From Candidatus Bathyarchaeota archaeon (GTDB lineage Archaea; Thermoproteota; Bathyarchaeia; 40CM-2-53-6), in contig VBBQ01000030.1 in assembly GCA_005888755.1 (NCBI GenBank), positions 1 to 64,000 on the forward strand: a stretch of 64,000 nucleotides of DNA. Reading direction: 5' to 3'. The notes under the pieces were generated by a model. That model was not told the origin of the DNA. It was given only the letters and a program-made list of their open reading frames with translations, and did no database searches. The translations under genes and the position numbers were made by a program. Positions 33,531-41,814 of this stretch are shown piece after piece. Every line of letters begins with the position of its first letter. The first letter of the stretch is position 1.

Positions 33531-35033
33531 ATGGAAGGCCGAAACCCCTCGTGCTTACTGCGAATTCTTAGAAACCGTTTTATCACTCGAGAAGCTTCCC
33601 CGTCGAGGCCTCGGAACTTGCAGGTTGTCACTTCTAGAGGGAGATCCGATATCACTGAAACAGCAGTCAAAGAACTGAAGGAAAACATTCGGGGAGAACT
33701 CCTCACATCCGACTCGCCCGGCTATGACAAGGGGCGAGTTATCTGGAACGCTATGATAGACAAACGGCCAGCGATCATTGTGCGGTGCGCTGGAGCTGCA
33801 GATGTAATACATGCCGTGGATTTTGCTAGAAAGCACGATCTACTGGTCTCCGTACGCGGTGGCGGCCACAATATCGCCGGCAACGCCGTATGCGACGGAG
33901 GACTAGTAATCGACCTCTCGCCGATGAAATCGGTACGGGTAAATCTGAAGGACAAGCGTGCATTTGTTGAGCCAGGCGCGACCCTTGCGGACTTCGATCA
34001 CGACACCCAGGTCTTTGGGCTAGCCACGCCCCTAGGAATAAACTCGACCACGGGCGTGGCCGGGCTCACCCTCGGCGGCGGTTTTGGATGGCTAAGTCGA
34101 AAATACGGAATGTCAGTGGACAACCTCGTATCAGCGGACGTGGTGACAGCCGACGGAAAGCTGGTCCGAGCAAGTGCGAGTGAGAATCCGGACCTGTTCT
34201 GGGGAATACGCGGTGGCGGCGGGAACTTTGGCATTATCACATCCTTCGAGTTCCAGTTGCATTCCGTTGGTCCCGCTGTGTTCAGCGGGTTGATTGTTTT
34301 TCCCTTCGACCAAGCCAAGACGGTCCTGAAGAAATACCGGGAGTTCGTCGAAAATATTCCAGACGATCTCTCCGTCTGGGTAGTCTTGAGAAAGGCGCCA
34401 TCCCTACCATTTCTACCCGCCGAAGTCCACGGAAAAGAAATCGTCGTGTTCGCTATCTTCTACGCTGGAGATCCGGCCAAGGGCGAGAAACTGATTGCCC
34501 CCATTCGGAACTTCGCAAAAATCCTTGGCGAACACGTAGGCTCCCAGCCTTATGTGATGTGGCAACGCGCCTTCGACCCCCTGCTCACCCCTGGCTTCCG
34601 TAACTACTGGAAGTCGCACAATTTTTCGACCTTGACCGACCCAGCCCTCGACACTATGATCGAGTACGCGAGCAAACTCCCAACACCCCATTGCGAGATC
34701 TTTATCGGCCTCATAGGAGGCCAGGCCTCGCGGGTTACAGCGGATGAGACGGCCTATTCCCAGAGGGACGCCAAGTTCGTATTAAACGTACACGGCCGAT
34801 GGGAGACACCAAACGAGGACCAGAAGTGCACCTCATGGGCCAAGGCATTCTTCAAAGCCTCCACACCATATTCCACAGGCGGGGTCTACGTGAACTTCAT
34901 GACCGCAGAGGAGACCGACCGAATACAGGCCGCCTACAAACCGGCAGTATGGAAGCGTCTCGTAGAAGTGAAAAACAAGTGGGACCCGAAAAACCTCTTT
35001 CACATGAACCAGAACATCAAGCCCTCAGTCTGA
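33531..35033 (+). CDS. FAD-linked oxidase, BBE/6-hydroxynicotine oxidase type
   Basis: Flavoenzyme that oxidises alcohols, amines or sugars. FAD-binding domain: LVSVRGGGHNIAGNAVCDGG, whose His is the usual covalent 8-alpha attachment point, then VEPGATLADFDHDTQ and TTGVAGLTLGGGFGWLSRKYG. The second covalent site (Cys in bicovalent berberine-bridge enzymes) is replaced by Thr/Val here. The C-terminal BBE motif is YKPAVWKRLVEVKNKWDPKN then LFHMNQNI. The true start may be TTG 33618 rather than ATG 33531, since the first 28 residues are not family-like. Possibly in one transcript with the GNAT gene. Substrate unknown. Confidence 0.93.
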   Translation: MEGRNPSCLLRILRNRFITREASPSRPRNLQVVTSRGRSDITETAVKELKENIRGELLTSDSPGYDKGRVIWNAMIDKRPAIIVRCAGAADVIHAVDFARKHDLLVSVRGGGHNIAGNAVCDGGLVIDLSPMKSVRVNLKDKRAFVEPGATLADFDHDTQVFGLATPLGINSTTGVAGLTLGGGFGWLSRKYGMSVDNLVSADVVTADGKLVRASASENPDLFWGIRGGGGNFGIITSFEFQLHSVGPAVFSGLIVFPFDQAKTVLKKYREFVENIPDDLSVWVVLRKAPSLPFLPAEVHGKEIVVFAIFYAGDPAKGEKLIAPIRNFAKILGEHVGSQPYVMWQRAFDPLLTPGFRNYWKSHNFSTLTDPALDTMIEYASKLPTPHCEIFIGLIGGQASRVTADETAYSQRDAKFVLNVHGRWETPNEDQKCTSWAKAFFKASTPYSTGGVYVNFMTAEETDRIQAAYKPAVWKRLVEVKNKWDPKNLFHMNQNIKPSV

Positions 35034-35062
35034 GAACATCGACCGCGTGTCAGACGACCCCA
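35034..35062. other. Short spacer between convergent genes
   Basis: The FAD oxidase on the plus strand and the small zinc-ribbon gene on the minus strand end within 29 bases of each other. No structured terminator is apparent. Confidence 0.3.
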
Positions 35063-35230
35063 TCAACAATCCGCGCATACAGTCCTTAGCGGTTCGAACA
35101 CTGTTTCGCCGCAGTGCTCGCAGACAAGAATTTTTCCGATGAACTCGTTATCAGAGCGGTATCTGGTTTCATGAGTTGTTGAAGTGTCACATGTCAGACA
35201 GAAGAGGACTGGCTCAAGACCACGTTCCAT
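35063..35230 (-). CDS. Small zinc-ribbon-like protein (55 residues)
   Basis: A short frame on the minus strand, ATG 35230 to TGA 35063-35065. It contains three CxxC pairs: CLTC at residues 11-14, CEHC at 37-40 and CADC at 52-55, with the pattern KILVCEHCGETVFEP typical of zinc ribbons. The regular CxxC spacing and protein-like codon use are strong signs of a real gene. It lies just downstream of the broken VIT1 gene on the same strand. No named family; a nucleic-acid or protein binding role is inferred from the fold only. Confidence 0.7.
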   Translation of the reverse strand: MERGLEPVLFCLTCDTSTTHETRYRSDNEFIGKILVCEHCGETVFEPLRTVCADC

Positions 35231-35298
35231 GAAACGCAGCTATCGCTGCAGAAGAGAATAAACAAGAGAGTAGGAGAAATCTATTTGTCGAAAACAGA

Positions 35299-35971
35299 TT
35301 ATAGTCCGGGTACCGCTCCGATGAGATGCCCTATCAGGTAGCCTGCGAATCCTGCTGAGAGCCCAATTATCGTCATCATCAAGCCGCCCCACAATACCGA
35401 GCCAACTGTCGTCCTCGCTTCGTATCACCTATGATAAACAGCAATGCTCCATTCACGATCACTGACGCGATTGAGCCGGAAGCTATTGTTGTCGTAGTTA
35501 CAAAGAAAAACGGGATCAGCGGTATTATCGAGCGAAGACGGTCGAGGAAGCACAACTGCGAAGCTGCGCCTCGCCTCGTCCTTCTCAACGGGCGCGAGCT
35601 TGAGTTCGAACGACATCATGAATTCCTGCATCGCCCTCGGATTAGATGAGATGCCGTTTGTCATTGTCTCGAGTTCCGCGTCTTCGCAACCCCATCCCTT
35701 CAAAATACTCCGCGCTTCCTCGAGTTCGGTGGAAGGCCAGCGCCCCCATCGAGATCGACTCCGCACCCAGAGCCGCAAGGGCTCCAACGAATATTATTCT
35801 GACATCACCCGTAGCTGCCGAGATTCCCAACAAAATGCCTAGGACGTTGACAAGCCCATCCTGGCTTCCCAGGATAAAGTCCGACAGAAACGAGTGCGAA
35901 GGATGAGGCTCTTTCAGCGGCTTTCTCAGTTTGACACGATTTACAATTGAGAGTACGGAGAAACTCATCAC
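35299..35971 (-). pseudogene. VIT1/CCC1-family iron/manganese transporter, multiply frameshifted
   Basis: Vacuolar iron transporter-type membrane protein. The first frame (35971 to about 35740) has DFILGSQDGLVNVLGILLGI and LAALGAESISMGALAFHR, the family signature. The next piece (ELEEARSILKGWGCEDAELE, PRAMQEFMMSFELKLAPVEK) is in a second frame to about 35585, a third frame gives LRSIIPLIPFFFVTTTTIAS and VNGALLFIIGDTKRG, and a fourth shift near 35410 gives TTVGSVLWGGLMMTIIGLSA ending with AVPGL at a stop at 35299. Three single-base shifts (near 35735, 35570 and 35410) break the gene; all pieces are otherwise well conserved. Confidence 0.82.
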
Positions 35972-36013
35972 TACGGTTTCCAGGTTTTCTCGAAAGAACT
36001 TAGAGATATTGGA

Positions 36014-36589
36014 TTAGACTTTGACCGGGTTGGCCATAACCGGCACGATCTTTCGTCCAATCACGCCCACTGCAATGGATTCAAGCCCAGTTATCAGCAA
36101 CCCTAGGGATAACAGAACGACAAGCGTGGCAAGCGCGAGTGCAGGCAAGGCTAGGAAGACAACGGCTAGAATGATGCTCAATACTCCAACGCCGACTGAA
36201 AGCCCCCTCAACGCTGTAGAGAAATGCTTTCCCGCTGCGCCCATTGTCACTCCTGCAACTCCACGCACGAACAAGGCAACGTAGAGGAGAAGGATCAAGG
36301 TTAGAACTGCGAATCCAGGCTCCGCAAGAACCACGACAGAAAGGACGAACGCCAATATTCCGAGGACGATGTTCGCCGCGCGCAACCAGCTAGGCAAGAA
36401 CTTACCCATCGCTCCAAGGACAATATCTCTCCAACCCAGAAAGACGAGACCCACCGCGAGGAGAAGAATCAAAGTCGCAATGGCCACACCCGGATAGGCC
36501 AGGACATAGACTCCTGCGACTAGTGATACTAATCCAAGGATAACTTCTGCAGCTCTTATCCAGCTAGGGATCTTTTCTACAGCAATCAT
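36014..36589 (-). CDS. DUF308 (HdeD-like) membrane protein
   Basis: 191 residues with six membrane helices in three similar pairs, as in the HdeD/DUF308 family: SWIRAAEVILGLVSLVAGVY, then SWLRAANIVLGILAFVLSVV and TALRGLSVGVGVLSIILAVV start the three repeats, each followed by a Pro-Gly turn and a second helix (YPGVAIATLILLL). HdeD is linked to acid resistance in E. coli; the role in archaea is unknown. ATG 36589. The next gene upstream on the same strand is 90 bases away. Confidence 0.88.
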   Translation of the reverse strand: MIAVEKIPSWIRAAEVILGLVSLVAGVYVLAYPGVAIATLILLLAVGLVFLGWRDIVLGAMGKFLPSWLRAANIVLGILAFVLSVVVLAEPGFAVLTLILLLYVALFVRGVAGVTMGAAGKHFSTALRGLSVGVGVLSIILAVVFLALPALALATLVVLLSLGLLITGLESIAVGVIGRKIVPVMANPVKV

Positions 36590-36678
36590 GAAAAATCCTA
36601 GAGGAGCGGTCTTCCGGATTGTACTTAACAGTATCCGACCATTTTTCCGATAAATCTCTCAATGCCTCTCGGCGATCG

Positions 36679-37263
36679 TCAGGCAAGCGAGCGAAAGCTT
36701 GTGGGTCCTCGCTTACGTTCAAAGCCCCAAGTAAAAACCAGTATGCCCAGACCGATAAACAGGAATCCTATTTGCCAGTTTCCTGAGGCGAAGAAGATTG
36801 CGGAAAAGGCAGCGAGGAATATGCCGACCTGAGTGCCTCTCTCCTTCCAGCTCACGTTGATCACGTCCTTCTCGATGTGCTCCCTGCCCTTCGATAGCAG
36901 TGTTGCGAGAATGATGAATGCGATAGCTGCGACGAAGAAGATCTCGGTGAGATTGGAAGTGTAATCACCAAAGGTCAGAAGCAGGCCCACTTCGTCCCCG
37001 ATTAGCCCCGCTCCAAAACCAAAGACTATCGCTAGGTTACGGCCCAGCCAGACGTTGCTGAGAGCGATTCCAATCCAGCCAGCAGCAATGACCATGATGA
37101 GGCCGTACCAGAAGTGATGGAAGTGAATTCCATTCTGAACAACCACGACCTTTGGGTTGAGTGTCGCGAACAGTCTGGCACCAAGGAAGCCCGCGAGGAA
37201 CGCCAGTGTTCCGTAGAAAGCCAGTCCATGTCTGAAGGTGGTCTGTCGGACTTCTTGCACCAT
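36679..37263 (-). CDS. Membrane protein with conserved His cluster, unknown
   Basis: 194 residues, six membrane segments. The motif VQNGIHFHHFWYGLIMVIAA and GFGAGLIGDEVGLLLTFGDY are notable: histidines at the entrance of a helix and acidic residues inside a glycine-rich helix, suggesting metal or ion binding. Similar proteins occur in haloarchaea and thaumarchaea without known function. ATG 37263. Confidence 0.7.
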   Translation of the reverse strand: MVQEVRQTTFRHGLAFYGTLAFLAGFLGARLFATLNPKVVVVQNGIHFHHFWYGLIMVIAAGWIGIALSNVWLGRNLAIVFGFGAGLIGDEVGLLLTFGDYTSNLTEIFFVAAIAFIILATLLSKGREHIEKDVINVSWKERGTQVGIFLAAFSAIFFASGNWQIGFLFIGLGILVFTWGFERKRGPTSFRSLA

Positions 37264-37320
37264 GCGTGAAATATGAAAAACTCCTAAGATAAGGGTGGCG
37301 GAAAGACGGGCGAGTGTTTT

Positions 37321-37827
37321 CTATCGGCCCTGAAGTATTCCTCCATGTTCTCTGAAATCTTGGGCACCGGGGCCTGCGAAGATGTAGATTCCCAAACGCC
37401 TGTAGTGTTTCCGTATCCAGCCATCAATCGACTCGAACCACTTTCGGAATTCCACAGGCTTCTGCTCCAGATCCTGCTTGTTGCTATCAATGTAGTTCAT
37501 GTCGGCTTGCATTCCACCTGGCATCATGATCTGTGAAACCATCCAAGAGCGCCAAAACTCGATAACGGGCGACTGAAACCCGTCAACCACGTAGTACTCC
37601 TTCTCCGGAACATGCTCGGTAACAAGGGGCATTCCCGCACCCGTATATTGCAGCCAAAACCTTCGAGTTGACTCCTCCTGCGACGGTTCGGGAAAACCGA
37701 CAACAGATGTAAAGTCGGAACTAGGCGAGGTAGCTGGTAGAATCAGAAGGTTTCCAAGGGACCGCACATATTCTAAGAGCTGATCCTCGTCTTCTCTGGA
37801 CATGTAAAGAACCAATAGCTTGGGCAT
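37321..37827 (-). CDS. Unknown soluble protein
   Basis: 168 residues, no signal peptide or membrane helix. Conserved-looking blocks: FWLQYTGAGMPLVTEHVPEK, EFWRSWMVSQIMMPGGMQAD, WFESIDGWIRKHYRRLGIYI and FAGPGAQDFREHGGILQG. The last resembles uncharacterised bacterial proteins seen near stress or immunity genes, but I cannot name the family. ATG 37827. An open reading frame on the same strand ends four bases upstream (37831). Confidence 0.6.
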   Translation of the reverse strand: MPKLLVLYMSREDEDQLLEYVRSLGNLLILPATSPSSDFTSVVGFPEPSQEESTRRFWLQYTGAGMPLVTEHVPEKEYYVVDGFQSPVIEFWRSWMVSQIMMPGGMQADMNYIDSNKQDLEQKPVEFRKWFESIDGWIRKHYRRLGIYIFAGPGAQDFREHGGILQGR

Positions 37828-38094
37828 GAGTTAGATCCCTCTTCGAGAGGCTAATTCCTTGCCTTTAGGTCTCTCCGGTTCTAGGTGATCGATAGTAAGG
37901 ATATCAAAGCCCATGATGGGGCGAGATCCTCCGGATACGATTCTGCATGGGTCAACGTAGTGATAGCTCGGGATTGAATGTTCTACCTGTGGAGTCCCGC
38001 GTGGACTGCTTTCCTCGTGAAGCGATCCAAAGTGGGGGCGTTCAAAACTCTTGATTCATATGCCATGCGACCACCATGCTCAGTAGGAAAAAGC
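37828..38094. other. Region with an open minus-strand frame but no start
   Basis: On the minus strand a frame is open from about 38057 to a TAA at 37831-37833 and reads like protein (SYHYVDPCRIVSGGSRPIMG, then FDILTIDHLEPERPKGKELA), but its only start codon is an ATG at 37914. It may be a short peptide gene (27 residues), the 3' end of a decayed gene, or chance. On the plus strand the upstream part of a small secreted protein frame overlaps it. Confidence 0.3.
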
Positions 38095-38331
38095 ATGAAG
38101 TCGAAAATGTTCGCTCTTCTAGCGATCACATTGGTCGCTGCAGCATCACCAGCAATGATAGCGCTAGCCTCAGGCGTAAACCAAGCCGCCGCGCACGCCA
38201 ACCATTCACCCGGAACCCCGCAATGCAACTTCACGCATCCAACCTCTCTTCCAAGCCAAGCATCAGCCAACGCTAGAGACGCGCTCGCTGACCGGTCATC
38301 TCACTGTCCCCCAACGCACACTACGCGGTAA
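38095..38331 (+). CDS. Small secreted protein, unknown
   Basis: From ATG 38095 it starts with a signal peptide (KSKMFALLAITLVAAASPAM, ending in ALAS) followed by about 50 polar residues rich in His, Ala, Pro and two cysteines (QCNFTHPTSLPSQ, SSHCPPTH). The His/Cys content might suit metal binding. The frame extends upstream to 37978 without support. No family recognised; only moderately sure it is a gene. Confidence 0.45.
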   Translation: MKSKMFALLAITLVAAASPAMIALASGVNQAAAHANHSPGTPQCNFTHPTSLPSQASANARDALADRSSHCPPTHTTR

Positions 38332-38398
38332 CAGCCAGCAAACTTCTCTCCATATCTGACCACTCTCTTTCCACAATTCTTCTTTTGACCCGACAGCA

Positions 38399-39001
38399 TT
38401 ATTTGGTTTTCCGAAGACTTCTCAGCCTTGAGATGACCTTCTCTAGGTCAACCTTGTAGAATGCTACGCCTAGGATCAAGAAGACCACTGACAAGAGGAT
38501 GGATGTTTCTAGACGGGACAGTCCCGTCAGACCCGTGGCCGTGTACAGCCTTCCGAGCCCCGCATACTCTATCCCAATCTCCAGGAAGCTCTTCAGAACT
38601 TTCGCGGCGAATGTGACGATGAACATGCCGGTGAGCCTTGAACTGCTTGCCCCTGCTCCTACGTACAAGTAGTCGTCAAGTGGAAGCCCTGGAATTAGTG
38701 CGGTGGCAAAAACGACCGCGAGGCCCGTCTTCCGCTCGAGCATTCTCCCGAGGACCAGAACTGTCTTGTTTTGCGCCAACCTCCCCCTGAAACTCTTTCC
38801 GCCAGCATAGAGAACCAGCTTTCCTAAGGAGGCTCCAGCGGCTGTGACGAAAACGATCAGTACAAAGTTGCCGACCGAGAATCCGTCAGCGAGCAGTGCC
38901 GTTGTCGCGATTAGAGTGTACGATGCTCCAAAGAAAGGAGTCGCGTTCGACCCGAGAGACACGAGGAAAAGGAACAGGATCGAGAAGAGTCCTACAGCCA
39001 A
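38399..39001 (-). CDS. VTT-domain (DedA/SNARE-associated) membrane protein
   Basis: 200 residues. The VTT core is recognisable: re-entrant glycine/proline-rich parts FVTAAGASLGKLVLYAGGKS, then FATALIPGLPLDDYLYVGAG and an amphipathic helix, followed by FIVTFAAKVLKSFLEIGIEY. DedA/VTT proteins are thought to move lipids between leaflets. ATG 39001. It follows the MMPL gene on the same strand with 33 bases between, so the two may form one transcript. Confidence 0.8.
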   Translation of the reverse strand: MAVGLFSILFLFLVSLGSNATPFFGASYTLIATTALLADGFSVGNFVLIVFVTAAGASLGKLVLYAGGKSFRGRLAQNKTVLVLGRMLERKTGLAVVFATALIPGLPLDDYLYVGAGASSSRLTGMFIVTFAAKVLKSFLEIGIEYAGLGRLYTATGLTGLSRLETSILLSVVFLILGVAFYKVDLEKVISRLRSLRKTK

Positions 39002-39034
39002 TTTTGAGCAACTAGCACTCTCTGCCTAGCGCCT

Positions 39035-41764
39035 CTAAGGGTTTGCGGATCGTGTCTCGTTTTTCTTGTCAAATCTGACTCTTCTCAGTCGGTTTGGACC
39101 CCACCATGCTCTGTGGCCTAGCACCGACATGATTGCCGGAACAAGATAGGTCCGCACAACCATCGCGTCTAGCACCACTGCCAAAGCGATCGCGAAACCG
39201 AACCCTTCGAGAAGACGGTTAGACGACAACAACAACGAACCGAGCGCTCCTGCAAGGATGAGCGCTAGAGCGGTTATGATTCCGCCTGTTCGATCAACTG
39301 CATCGACCACTGCCTGACGGGTCTCCTTGCCCTTCTGAGCTTCCTCTCGGATACGGGTTAGGATGAAGATGTTGTAGTCCATCCCGATCCCGTAGAGCAA
39401 TAGAAACAGTACGAGCGGGATGATGAAGAGAACCCCTGACTGCAATACGTTGTTGAAGAAGAGAAGTGTAGCGGCATAGGCCCAGGTTATGCTCAATCCG
39501 ATCGAGAGGATGCCTGTTATCGCAAGAGGATACGAACCTAGCACCACCAACAATACCAGGAATATGGCCGAGACAGTCAGAATTCTCATCGTGTTAAATT
39601 GACCAACGGTTTCGCTGGAAAAATCCAGGGTGGACGCTGAAGCGCCCCCGACGAGTATTGTGTCCTGGGCAAGGGACGGTTCCAAGGCTCGAAGGGTCCC
39701 GACCAGGCTTCGGATGTGGCTAACGGTATCGAGAGATCGCTGCGTGAAGGGTTCGTCAACGAATAAGACTGTCACCAACGCGGTCCGATTGTCCTTCCCG
39801 ATATCTCTGAGGATTGCAAGCCTGTCCAGTGACGGCAGCGTTCTCATGTTGGTCGCGTTGACTAGGACCCCGTTGGGACGAGTGGGTCCAGTGACCGCCT
39901 TCACGTTAGACAAGTTCCCGATGCTCTGGCTCAGCGTTTCCAGGCTAGCCTGTGCAAACTTCGTAAGATTCCCATTAACGAGAATTGTCCCAGAAAACTG
40001 CATGAGCACTTGGGTCGGGCCTATCTGACCCGCGCCGAAGCTCTTTTCCAAAACAGCGAGACCATCGACGCTCTCAGCGTGCGTAAGACCCGCTGTGAAA
40101 TCGTACGAGGTGGATCCGGTGAGTGATATGTAGATGGCGGGGATAGATATGAGAACGGTGAGTCCCAAGACTAGGGCCGGTCGTCTGACGCTGAAACTTG
40201 CGGCCCGCCTGAAGTATCCCGGTCTCTCAGATCTCTTCTTCCGCGCCTTGACGGCATAGTTCTCGAACCGCTTGCCTGATCTAGGCCAGAATATTCTATC
40301 ACCCGCGATGAGGATGAACGAGGGGATCAGTGTGAGACTTACTAGAAGGGCGATTAGGACGCCGAAGCCGAGGCCGACGCCTATCGATTGCAGGAGGGTG
40401 AAGCTGCTTATCGTCATCGCTCCAAAGGCGATGATGACAGTGGTCGCGCTAGTGGCGATGCTTTCCCCTGACCAGGTCACGGATGTCTGGACAGCCGCCG
40501 CTTTGTCGCGGCCTTCGACCCGTTCTTCCCGATAACGGGCCATTAAGAAGATGGAATAGTCGGTGCCTACTCCGAGCATTATCGTGAACAGGAAAGTCGT
40601 TGTCGTGTCCTGGATGGGAATGATGTATTTTCCCATAAGGTAAAGCCCGCCCTCGGTTATGATCAACGCCATTCCGACAATGGTCAACGGGACAAAGGGT
40701 GTGGCGATCGCGAAGAAGAACAGTCCTGCCAAAATGAGTATCGCTCCGACAGTGACAGGCTCGATGAGGCTCAGATCTCTATCGCTGGCAAGAGAAGAAT
40801 CGGCAGAAGTGGCAAGATCGCCTGTAACGTAGGTCTGAGACGGTTCTCCGTACCGTGATTTCAGCTCGGAAATGATATTCCGCATCGTGATCACGTTTTT
40901 CACAATTGGGTCGTTGCTAGCTGAAGCGAACGAGCCAGGCGATTTCGAAAAGTCAACCAGGACTAACATGACGGTCTTGTCGGGGCTAATGAAATTCTGA
41001 AGAACTCCCTGGACTAGCGGAACCGGAATCTGGCAACTTGATAATGTTGCGAGAATCTGGGTGAATGTCTTGGACCATAAAGTCTGGTTCGCCTGTACAG
41101 CGGCAGCCGGGGGAGAGGATCCGCTCCCAATGTAGCATCCTGTAAGAAATGCTCTGAACACGCTGTAGACCGAGGTGACATTCTCTACACTGTTGAGCTG
41201 GCCTGGGACAAGGAAACGTTGTTCCAGTCGGAGAGTGAAGTCCTTGGTTGAATCATCAGTAACATTCCCTCCCTGTAGGAGAATTATCGCACTCGTATTC
41301 GCTTTTGGCTGAGGAAACTCTTGGGCTAAGAGGTTCGCGGCCTTCGCCGACTCTGAAGTGCTGGATTGACCACCGCTAGTGTTGGAGGTAACAACCTTTG
41401 AGAGCTGTTGAGAAAGTGGGAGACTTGCAGCGAATAGCAGGATCCAGAATATGATTATCAGTTTCCACTTTCTATCGACGAACGATCCGATTCTCCCGAA
41501 CATGGGAACTCGCGCTCCCACACTGGGTTGCGTGGATGCCATTCTCAGCGAGACAAGATAGCTGACACCCGCGGCAACTAATAGCAGACCAGCCGTCATC
41601 TCGAATGTAAGGGCAAAATTGTCAGAAACGTACTGTCGGAGGAAGAAATTGTTCTGGTAATTTAGAATGAGAGCCCAAAGCTCGCCAAGGGCAAGCACGA
41701 GAAGAAAGACAACGATCCCCACCAGGCGCGCATGAGAAGAACGAGGCTCGTTCAAGATGTGCAC
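39035..41764 (-). CDS. MMPL/RND-family exporter with extra N-terminal helices
   Basis: Proton-driven large membrane transporter. Two RND repeats are present, each with the D-Y motif in helix 4 (MLGVGTDYSIFLMARYREE and YGIGMDYNIFILTRIREE), large extracytoplasmic loops (about 130-340 and 570-700) and helix bundles. Compared with ordinary MMPL proteins, this one begins with two added membrane helices (residues 13-33 and 50-72) before the usual first segment (KWKLIIIFWILLFAASLPLS). Substrates in other organisms are lipids and hydrophobic compounds; here unknown. Divergent from the EamA gene. Confidence 0.93.
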   Translation of the reverse strand: MHILNEPRSSHARLVGIVVFLLVLALGELWALILNYQNNFFLRQYVSDNFALTFEMTAGLLLVAAGVSYLVSLRMASTQPSVGARVPMFGRIGSFVDRKWKLIIIFWILLFAASLPLSQQLSKVVTSNTSGGQSSTSESAKAANLLAQEFPQPKANTSAIILLQGGNVTDDSTKDFTLRLEQRFLVPGQLNSVENVTSVYSVFRAFLTGCYIGSGSSPPAAAVQANQTLWSKTFTQILATLSSCQIPVPLVQGVLQNFISPDKTVMLVLVDFSKSPGSFASASNDPIVKNVITMRNIISELKSRYGEPSQTYVTGDLATSADSSLASDRDLSLIEPVTVGAILILAGLFFFAIATPFVPLTIVGMALIITEGGLYLMGKYIIPIQDTTTTFLFTIMLGVGTDYSIFLMARYREERVEGRDKAAAVQTSVTWSGESIATSATTVIIAFGAMTISSFTLLQSIGVGLGFGVLIALLVSLTLIPSFILIAGDRIFWPRSGKRFENYAVKARKKRSERPGYFRRAASFSVRRPALVLGLTVLISIPAIYISLTGSTSYDFTAGLTHAESVDGLAVLEKSFGAGQIGPTQVLMQFSGTILVNGNLTKFAQASLETLSQSIGNLSNVKAVTGPTRPNGVLVNATNMRTLPSLDRLAILRDIGKDNRTALVTVLFVDEPFTQRSLDTVSHIRSLVGTLRALEPSLAQDTILVGGASASTLDFSSETVGQFNTMRILTVSAIFLVLLVVLGSYPLAITGILSIGLSITWAYAATLLFFNNVLQSGVLFIIPLVLFLLLYGIGMDYNIFILTRIREEAQKGKETRQAVVDAVDRTGGIITALALILAGALGSLLLSSNRLLEGFGFAIALAVVLDAMVVRTYLVPAIMSVLGHRAWWGPNRLRRVRFDKKNETRSANP

Positions 41765-41814
41765 TCAAACGTCGAGATACTCGCGCTCGCGAGTTCGGAA
41801 CTATTTACGGGTGA

